Below are positions 56,825 through 64,000 of a stretch of 64,000 bases of DNA, piece by piece; position 1 is the first letter of the stretch, and every line of letters starts with the position of its first letter. The notes under the pieces were generated by a model, which ran no database searches, was not told the DNA's origin, and saw nothing but the letters and a program-made list of their open reading frames with translations. This DNA is from Triticum aestivum (lineage: Eukaryota > Streptophyta > Magnoliopsida > Poales > Poaceae). A program made the translations under genes and the position numbers. The stretch covers positions 233,241,035 through 233,305,034 of the forward strand of contig NC_057795.1 in NCBI RefSeq assembly GCF_018294505.1, in the 5' to 3' direction.

Positions 56825-57751
56825 TATCGTGGGTTGACATGATCACCTATGGGGCAATCGGCCCCTTGTGGTTCAGTAAGGAGGAAGATCACGTTGCGCA
56901 AAGAGCAGAGGCCATGAAACAACACGATGGTGGTGACGCTAGTGGTTTTTACCCAGGTTCAGGCCGCCGTGAGGCATAAAGCCCTACTCCTACTTTGGTG
57001 GATTTGATGGAAGAACTGAAAGAACATGCATCGCTCAAGCCCGGGAAGGTGGCCTCAAGGAGAGCAGCTACACGCGTACAAGTATGCCAGGGTCCGAATC
57101 CCTTTCGAGTTTGCTATGGCCCTCCTTTTATGGCTCAAGGGGTAACCACAGTGGCAAAATAGACAGTGTCTAGTGATTAGATAGCTAATAGTGTTATCAT
57201 ACCTAAATGTGGCAGTTAGGACAGAGTGCATTAAATGCACTGCTAGGTGTGATGTTGAGGATGCAGCCTGACAAGCCTGTCGTGCTGCTTAATCATCTTC
57301 TGCTTATCTGCTTGACACGCCTCTGGATGGGTGTCATATGAGGGTAATCAATCTTCTAAATGGCTGCCACGTAACTAGTGGAAGCCACTTAATCATCTTG
57401 AGGGCTCGACACCGCACTGATAGGTGATTTGCGTTGTGGTGCGGTGGAGCGGTGGCTCCTTGGCGGGGAGATTTGCCCCTGGCGAACCCGGAAAGCCTGC
57501 CGGGGAAATCTTGGACTTGTCCTTGGGGAGGCCTCGACCAGGCTAGGCTCTCCTACCCGGCAAGGGAGGCTTTCCCAAGGTGATATCTTGCTGTTTTGGC
57601 TTGTCTTGGTATTCTTGATCCGCTCTTTGACCTGTCAAAGAGTTGCTTCTTTGGCTTGGCCTTGAGTTATGCGTTGGTGTAGTTATTTCTTTGCAAATAC
57701 ACATGTGTACAAGTCTGGGGAACAAACATAAATATTTGTTGTACCGAGACA
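56825..57751 (-). repeat. Element Z 5' LTR
   Basis: 927 bp. In element sense starts TGTCTCGGTACAAC at 57751 and ends CCACGATA (B: CCCCGACA). A mutated TATA segment CATAAAAGGAGGGCC near 57122-57135 matches B's TATAAAAGGAGGCCC. Left border placed by analogy with B. Confidence 0.7.
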
Positions 57752-59254
57752 TACAATAATTAAGAGACAACCCTAAGGCTCATGCCGGTTGTCGATATTA
57801 CAAAACATGATCATTTCATACAACAACGTATATCACATCATGTCTTGACCATATCATCACAACATGCCCTGCAAAAACAAGTTAGACGTCCTCTACTTTG
57901 TTGTTGCAATTTTTACGTGGATGCTATGGCTTCTAGCAAGAACCGTTCTTAACTACGTAAAAACCACAATGGTGATTATCAAGTTTGTTGTTTTAACCTT
58001 CTTCAAGGACCGGTTGTAGTTAAATTTGATTCAACTAAAGTAGGAGAAACAGACACCCGCCAGCCACCTTTATGCAAAACAAGTTGCATGTCAGTTGGTG
58101 GAACCAGTTTCATGTGCGTGGACATGTAAGGTTGGTCTGGGCCACTTCATCACACAATAAGGCCGAATCAAAATAAGACGTTGGTGGTAAGAAGTATGAC
58201 CATTACCGCCAACAACTCCTTTGTGTTCGACTCGTGCATATCATCTACACATAGACCTAGCTCGGGTGCCACTTTTGGGGAATATTGCATGGAAAACAAA
58301 AACATTCTACGCACACGCAAGATCTATCCATGGAGATGCATAGCAACGAGAGGGGAGAGTATGTCTACGTACCCTGGTAGACCGTAAAGCGAAAGCGTTT
58401 AACAACGCAGTTGATGTAGTCGAACACCTTTGCGATCCAACCGATCAAGTACCGAACGTACAAGAGCTCTGGGTTCAACACATGTTCTACTCAATGATGT
58501 GCTTGCCTTCTTGGTCCAGCAAGATGGGTGAAGTAGTAGATGAGTTCCAGCAGCACGGCGGCATGGTGACGGTCGTGGTGAACTTGTTCCCGCAGGGCTT
58601 CGTTGTGCACTGCGAAAAACTGGACGGAGGACTAAACTGTGGAGAGGGGTGCCGCACGGGGCTAAGAGATTGTCGTGGGGTTGTGTGGCACACTCTCCCT
58701 CATATGTGGGGGGGGGGGGAGGCAGCCAGGAGGCGCCCCAAGGGCGTCCGGCCGACCCCCTTGGTCTCCTACCTCTAGTGCCCCCCCCTTCCTTGTTTGC
58801 CTGTGTGGGGAAGGCAGGAGGAGGTGGTGCCCCCCTTTCCTTCCTCTTAGGTGGAGGGAAGGAAAGAGGGGCTAACCCTCCCCCCTTTCCATCCATAGGG
58901 CCATCGGACAAGGGAAACAGCACGCCAGCCCCTTGTGGGCTGGTGCCTTCACCCTCTTGGTCCATAAGGCCCAGTAACCTCCCGAGGCTTCCCCGAACCC
59001 CTTCCGATGATCCGGTGACTACCCGATACACTCCAAAACCATGCTGGTGCACAAATAGTATCGTCCTATATATCAATATTTACCTCCGGACCATTTCGGA
59101 GCTCCTCATCGTGTCGGTGATCTCTTTCGAGATTCCAAACAACATTCGATCACCAAATCACATAACTCATATAATACTATATTGTTAATGAACGTTAAGC
59201 GTGCGGACCCTACAAGTTCAACAATGATGTAGACATGACTGAGACGCCTCTCCG
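57752..59254 (-). mobile_element. Element V: WIS/BARE/Angela-like Copia element, part of 5' LTR and 5' UTR
   Basis: 57752-58272 is the minus-strand equivalent of W's 5' UTR: shared ACAACCGG, TTGCAGGGCATG/TTGCAGCAATTGTCATG region, CAAGAACCGTTCTTAACTACG versus AAGAAAACGTTCTTGCTAG. A PBS-like GTGGCACCCGAGCTAGGTCT ends at 58272. The LTR then runs 58273-59254 with ACGCACACGCAAGATC and GATGCATAGCAACGAGAG, as in BARE/WIS LTRs, until the CACTA element interrupts it. No coding sequence remains. ORFs up to 225 codons at 58399-59076 lie in the LTR and are not genes. Confidence 0.78.
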
Positions 59255-60000
59255 CACTACAAAAAAATACACTTATGTGATGATACGTGTTTGTCACAGT
59301 AGGTCACATTCTCTGTCATGCATGTACATCCATGACGATTTTATGACACTATCAAGATAGTCATACATGTGGTGTCGTAGAAGTGTTCCATGACAATACC
59401 AAAATTGTCATCACGGAAGTGTCCACTCCCATGACGTTAAATGGCGCGTTATGGAAGAGCTTTCATCAAGCGTAATAGACATGTGGCATCCAACATAACG
59501 GGTCACTGTTAAGCTATCGGGTTTGGGGTTGGATCCAAAAACCCGTTAACAACCCGGACCAATGGGGATTTTCCACGTGTAAAATTCTCAATCACCGGCG
59601 GATCCACGTGTCGGCCCAGCATTGGGACAGTTGTCATCTAGTGAATGGACAGGACGCGCACGTCGACACGTGGCTCGGCCCAATAGTGGCCCATTCAGGT
59701 CAAAAGACCGGCCCGTTTGACCAGGTCAAAAGGTAACGGCTGTCCCACTTAAATCATGTTAGTGGCATGTTCGCATATAGCCCATTTATAGCCCGCTAAC
59801 GCACGACCCATTATGGACTATCTAAATTAGGCCCAGTAGCGTCATCTGGGCCGTCCAATATGATTCCAGCCTGTCGTAACTTCTGGCCCATCTATGGCTC
59901 ATGACGTCTTTTGGTGCTTATGAGGCCCTTTGTAACTCTTGGCCCATTAAGGGCCCGTAGTGAAACTAGCACGTAATGAACACTGTATCGCTTTATACCC
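59255..60000 (+). mobile_element. One end of a CACTA-type DNA transposon
   Basis: Begins CACTACAAAAAAATACAC exactly where V's LTR breaks off. Repeated CATGAC/GTCAT motifs in the next 200 bp (TGTCATGCATG, CCATGACGAT, TTCCATGACAA, CCATGACG) look like subterminal repeats, followed by GGCCCA-rich sequence. The other end and any transposase are outside the window or lost; no ORF here encodes one. A second insertion (U) follows at 60001. Confidence 0.7.
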
Positions 60001-60312
60001 TGTCTATGTACGAAAGTATGGGCTCTTCTGTAACCCTTACTTGTGCACGGTAAAATGTAGCCATGCCCGTGGTAGGGCCCGACAGGGTAGTAGAAGACAA
60101 AAGACAAGACTATCAAGACAGTAATCAAGTCGGAGAACATAGAGCAAAGGACAAGCTGGACCTCCCTCGGCAACATCCTTGCTGGGGCAGCTTGCGTAGC
60201 CCTGACAAGCTCCTTGTCGGGGCGACCTGCGAAGCACCAACAAGGCCATCACCCTTGAGACTGAGAGCTTTGACACCATCGACAGAGTCAAGGCCAAGAC
60301 TTGGGAATGCAT
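60001..60312 (+). repeat. Element U: partial Tat-like LTR
   Basis: Starts TGTCTATGTACGAAAGTATG and has ACTTGTGCACGG about 50 bp in, the same layout as element B's LTR (TGTCGGTGTACTAG then ACTTGTGCACGGG). Purine-rich GACAAG and TGTCGGGGCGA motifs follow. It is cut at 60313 by element W. Confidence 0.55.
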
Positions 60313-62033
60313 TGTTGGAAATATGCCCTAGAGGCAATAATAAAAGGATTATTATTATATTTCTTTGTTCGTGATAGTTCTCTTTTATTCATGCTATAAT
60401 TGTATTATCCAGAAATCGTAATACACGTGTGAATACTTAGACCACAACATGTCCCTAGTGAGCCTCTAGTTGACTAGCTCGTTGATCAACAGATAGTCAT
60501 GGTTTCCTGACTCTGGACATTGGATGTCGTTGATAACGGGGTCACGTCACTAGGATAATGATGTGATGGACAAGACCCAATCCTAAGCATAGCACAAGAT
60601 CATGTAGTTCATTTTGCTAGAGCTTTTCCAATGTCAAGTATCTCTTCCTTAGACCATGAGATCGCGTAACTCCCGGATACCGTAGAAGTGCTTTGGGTGT
60701 ACCAAACGTCACAACGTAACTGGGTGACTATAAAGGTGCACTACAGGTATCTCCGAAAGTGTCTGTTGGGTTGACACGGATCGAGACTTGGATTTGTCAC
60801 TCCGTATTACGGAGAGGTATCAGTGGGCCCACTCGGTAGTGCATCATCATAATGAGCTCAAAGTGACCAAGTGTCTGGTCACGGTATCATGCATTACGGT
60901 ACGAGTAAAGTGACTTGCCGGCAATGAGATTGAACGAGGTATTGGGATACCGACGATCGAATCTCGGGCAAGTAACATACCGTCTGACAAAGGGAATAGT
61001 ATACGGGGTTGCTTGAATCCTCGACATCGTGATTCATGGGTATCCAGATCATCGAGGAGTATGTGGGAGCCAACATGGGTATCCATATCCCGCTGTTGGT
61101 TATTGACCGGAGAGCCGTCTCGGTCATGTCTGCATGTCTCCCGAACCCGTAGGGTCTACACACTTAAGGTTCGGTGACGCTAGGGTTGTATGAATATTAG
61201 TATGCAGCATACCGAAAGTTGTTCGGAGTCCAGGATGTGATCCCGGACGTCAGGAGGAGTTCCGGAATGGTTCGGAGGTAAAGAATTATATATAGGAAGT
61301 GCTATTTCGGCCATCGGGAAAGTTTCGAGGTCCACCGGTATTGTACCGGGACCACCGGAAGGGTCCCGGGGGTCCACCGGGTGGGGCCACCTATCTCGGA
61401 GGGGCCCGTGGGCTGAAGTGGGAGGGGAACCAGCCCCTAGTGGGCTGGTGCGCCCCCCCCCTTAGCCCCCCCTGCGCCTAGGGTTGAAAACACAAGGGTG
61501 GGGGGCGCACCCCACTTGCCTTGGGGGGCACTCCACCCCCCTTGGCCGCCGCCCCCCCTTGGAGATCTGATCTCCAGGGCCGGCGCCCCCCCTGGGGGCC
61601 TATATAAAGGAGGGGGGGAGGGAGGGCAGCCACACCTAAGTCTTGGCGCCTCCCCCCTGCTACACCTCTTCCTCCTCCCGCAGTAGCTTGGCGAAGCCCT
61701 GCCGGAGTCCTGCTGCATCCACCACCACGCTGTTGTGCTGCTGGATCTTCATCAACCTCTCCTTCCCCCTTGCTGGATCAAGACGGAGGAGACGTCACGC
61801 TGACCGTACATGTGTTGAATGCGGAGGTGCCATCCGTTCGGCACTAGGATCTCCGGTGATAAGATCACGACGAGAACGACTACCTCAACCCCGTTCTCTT
61901 GAACGCTTCCGCAGCAATCTACAAGTGGTATGTAGATGCATCTCTCTCCTATCACTCGTTGCTTAGATGAACTCATAGATGGATCTTGGTGAAACCATAG
62001 GAAAAAATTTATTTTCTGCAACGTTCCCCAACA
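60313..62033 (+). repeat. Element W 5' LTR (BARE/WIS/Angela Copia)
   Basis: 1721 bp from TGTTGGAAATATGCCCTAGA to ACGTTCCCCAACA, the ends of the BARE/WIS/Angela group, the most abundant Copia family in Triticeae. TATATAAA at 61601-61608 lies between G/C-rich runs. Candidate left TSD TGCAT at 60308-60312; the right end is outside the window. Confidence 0.93.
61601..61608 (+). promoter_or_regulatory. TATA box of element W LTR
   Basis: TATATAAAGGAGGG in the position usual for BARE/WIS LTR promoters, about 430 bp before the LTR end. Confidence 0.75.
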
Positions 62034-63320
62034 GTGGCATCCTGAGCTAGGTCTATGCGTAGTTCTCTATTGCACGAGCAGAACACAATTTTGTTTTGGG
62101 CGTATATCTTGTCAACTTGCTTGCCGCTACTAGTCTTATTTTGCTTCAGCGGTATTGTGGGATGAAGCGGCCCGGACCGACCTTACACGTACGCTTACGT
62201 GAGACAGGTTCCACCGACTGACATGCACTAGTTGCATAAGGTGGCTAGCGGGTGTCTGTCTCTCCCACTTTAGTTGGAGCGGATTCGACGAAAAGGGTCC
62301 TTATGAAGGGTAAATAGAAGTTGACAAAAATCACGTTGTGGTTATTCGTAGGTAAGAAAACGTTCTTGCTAGAACCCAATTGCAGCCACGTAAAAGATGC
62401 AACAACAATTAGAGGACTTCTAACTTGTTTTTGCAGCAATTGTCATGTGATGTGATATGGCCAGAAGTTGTGATGAATGATGAATGATATATTGTGATGT
62501 ATGAGATCATGTTCTTGTAATAGGAATCACGACTTGCATGTCGATGAGTGTGACAACCGGTAGGAGCCATAAGAGTTGTCTTTATTTTTTGTATGACCTG
62601 CGTGTCATTGAAGAACGCCATGTAAATTACTTTACTTTATTGCTAAACGCGTTAGCCATACAAGTAGAAGTAGTCGTTGGCATGACAACTTCTTGAAGAC
62701 ACGATGATGGAGATCATGGTGTCATGCCGGTGACGAAGATGATCATGGAGCCCCGAAGATGGAGATCAAAGGAGCTATATGATATTGGCCATATCATGTC
62801 ACTATTATATAATTGCATGTGATGTTTATTATGTTTATGCATCTTGTTTACTTAGAACGACGGTAGTAAATAAGATGATCCCTTATAATAATTTCAACAA
62901 AGTGTTCCCCCTAACTATGCGCCGATGCTAAAGTTCGTCGTTTCGAAGCACCACGTGATGATCGGGTGTGATAGATCCTTATGTTCACATACAACGGGCG
63001 TAAGACAGTTTTACACATGCAAAACACTTAGGGTTAACTTGACGAGCCTAGCATGTACAGACATGGCCTTGGAACACAAGAGACCAAAAGGTCGAACATG
63101 AGTCGTATGGAAGATATGATCAACATGGAGATGTTCACCGATGATGACTAGTCCGTCTCACGTGATGATCGGACACGTCCTAGTCGACTCGGATCGTGTA
63201 ACACTTAGATGACTAGAGGGATGTCAATCTGAGTGGGAGTTCATTAAATAATTTAATTAGATGAACTTAATTATCATGAACTTAGTCTAAAATATTTGCA
63301 AAATATGTCTTGTAGATCAA
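62034..63320 (+). other. Element W PBS and long 5' UTR
   Basis: The PBS TGGCATCCTGAGC starts at 62035, a variant of the BARE form TGGCATCATGAGC. About 1.29 kb of untranslated leader follows, as normal for this family. It matches the V remnant in part. Small ORFs (64-70 codons, minus strand) are not genes. Confidence 0.85.
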
Positions 63321-64000
63321 ATGGCCAACGCTCATGTCAACATGAACTTCAACGCGTCCCTAGAGAAAACAAAGCTGAAAAATGATGGCAGCAACTATTC
63401 AGACTGGGTCCGGAACCTGAGGATCATCCACATAGCAGCCAAGAAAGATTATGTCCTAGAAGCACCGCTAGGTGAAGCACCCATCCCAGAGAACCAAGAC
63501 GTTATGAACGCTTGGCAGTCACGTGCTGATGATTACTCCTTCGTTCAGTGCGGCATGCTTTACAGCTTAGAACCGGGGCTCCAAAAGTGTTTTGAGCGAC
63601 ACGGAGCATATGAGATGTTCGAGGAGCTGAAAATGGTTTTTCAAGCTCATGCCCGGGTCGAGAGACATGAAGTCTCCAACAAGTTCTATAGTTGTAAGAT
63701 GGAGGAAAACAGTTCTGTCAGTGAGCACATACTCAAAATGTCTGGGTTGCACAACCGCCTGTCCCAGCTAGAGATCAACCTCCCGGACGAGGCGGTCATT
63801 GACAGAATCCTTCAGTCGCTCCCACCGAGCTACAAGAGCTTTGTGCTGAACTACAATATGCAAGGGATGGTGAAGACCATTCCTGAAGTATTTTCAATGC
63901 TGAAGTCAACAGAGGTTGAACTCAAGAAAGAACATCAAGTGTTGATGGTCAATAAAACCACCAAGTTCAAGAAGGGCAAGGGTAAGAAGAACTTCAAGAA
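63321..64000 (+). CDS. gag: Element W gag (start of gag-pol), cut by the window end
   Basis: Open from ATG 63321 (MANAHVNMNF) for 226 codons to the window edge with no stop. Copia-type capsid: the N-terminal segment NASLEKTKLKNDGSNYSDW is followed by a helical gag core (ETYGMF-like EMFEELKMVF, SNKFYSCKMEENSSV, HILKMSGLHNRL, LPDEAVIDRILQSLPPSYKSF) and a Lys-rich tail (KFKKGKGKKNFK) that normally precedes the CCHC knuckle. It is the gag domain of BARE/WIS/Angela elements; structural, forming the virus-like particle in the cytoplasm. No defect is visible in the part present. Confidence 0.92.
   Translation, partial: MANAHVNMNFNASLEKTKLKNDGSNYSDWVRNLRIIHIAAKKDYVLEAPLGEAPIPENQDVMNAWQSRADDYSFVQCGMLYSLEPGLQKCFERHGAYEMFEELKMVFQAHARVERHEVSNKFYSCKMEENSSVSEHILKMSGLHNRLSQLEINLPDEAVIDRILQSLPPSYKSFVLNYNMQGMVKTIPEVFSMLKSTEVELKKEHQVLMVNKTTKFKKGKGKKNFK

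Larger units (their letters stand above)
53017..57751 (-). mobile_element. Element Z: decayed Tat-lineage Gypsy element, 5' half
   Basis: Minus orientation: 5' LTR 56825-57751, PBS 56803-56820, gag from 56722, protease, RT up to 53017 where element X is inserted. Protein pieces match those of element B domain by domain but are broken by several frameshifts, so Z is an older relative. It is inserted into the 5' UTR of Copia element V at 57751/57752. The rest lies off the left of X, outside the window. Confidence 0.8.

Noticed and set aside
58399..59076. 225-codon minus-strand ORF
   Set aside because: Lies within the BARE/WIS-like LTR of V, low complexity with runs of Gly/Pro, no domain.

Overview
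The window looks like repeat-rich intergenic DNA from a Triticeae grass (wheat, Aegilops, barley or rye group). The clearest marker is a Copia LTR at 60313 that opens with TGTTGGAAATATGCCCTAGA, the start of the BARE/WIS/Angela LTR. An Athila-type LTR opening TGATACGTCTCCAACG and a CACTACAAAAAAA CACTA-transposon end also fit. I see no host gene, rRNA, tRNA or CRISPR array. Almost every base belongs to a transposable element, and all real coding sequence is element-encoded.

The elements are nested inside each other. Letters below are my own labels. V is a WIS/BARE-like Copia element (minus, 57752-59254 visible). It holds Z, a decayed Tat-lineage Gypsy element (minus, 53017-57751 visible). Z holds X, an Athila-like Gypsy element (minus; pieces 1246-1487 and 49775-53016). 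X holds A, a CRM-like Gypsy element (minus, 1488-49774, 1086-bp LTRs, TSD GTAGG). A holds B, a Tat-lineage Gypsy element (plus, 5682-45114, near-TSD GCTGG/GCCGG). B holds C, a Tekay/Del-type chromovirus (plus, 10627-36849, about 3.6-kb LTRs, TSD GAAGC). The 3' LTR of C holds D, a related chromovirus (minus, 20117-34220, about 4-kb LTRs). X also carries the end of another LTR, Y (1-1245). On the right, V's LTR is cut by a CACTA transposon (59255-60000), which is cut by a Tat-like LTR, U (60001-60312), which is cut by W, a BARE/WIS/Angela Copia element (60313 to the window end). That gives seven levels in the main stack and three more on the right.

Coding decay follows the nesting. D, the innermost, has an uninterrupted gag-pol frame. 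C has one stop, in the chromodomain. B has seven stops and A has eight, but neither shows a frameshift in its gag-pol body. Z and X are more broken. Nearly all the stops can be read as C-to-T changes (CAG to TAG, CAA to TAA, CGA to TGA), as expected for methylated, silenced elements.

Three things go beyond standard gag-pol. First, B carries a four-exon gene on the opposite strand between its integrase and 3' LTR (43780 to 40120). It has its own TATA-like box, three introns of 84-97 bp whose junctions keep frame, a domain resembling the 'putative gypsy type transposon' family, and a long coiled coil. Second, D carries an extra 257-codon ORF between its primer-binding site and gag, with a segment whose pattern resembles a double-stranded-RNA-binding fold; its relative C lacks this ORF. 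Third, C and D share a promoter-like module of W-boxes, paired TGACG motifs and a TATA stretch in their LTRs. The 373-base run of N at 30084-30456 lies inside D's 5' LTR, and the homologous part of D's other LTR is about 290 bp.
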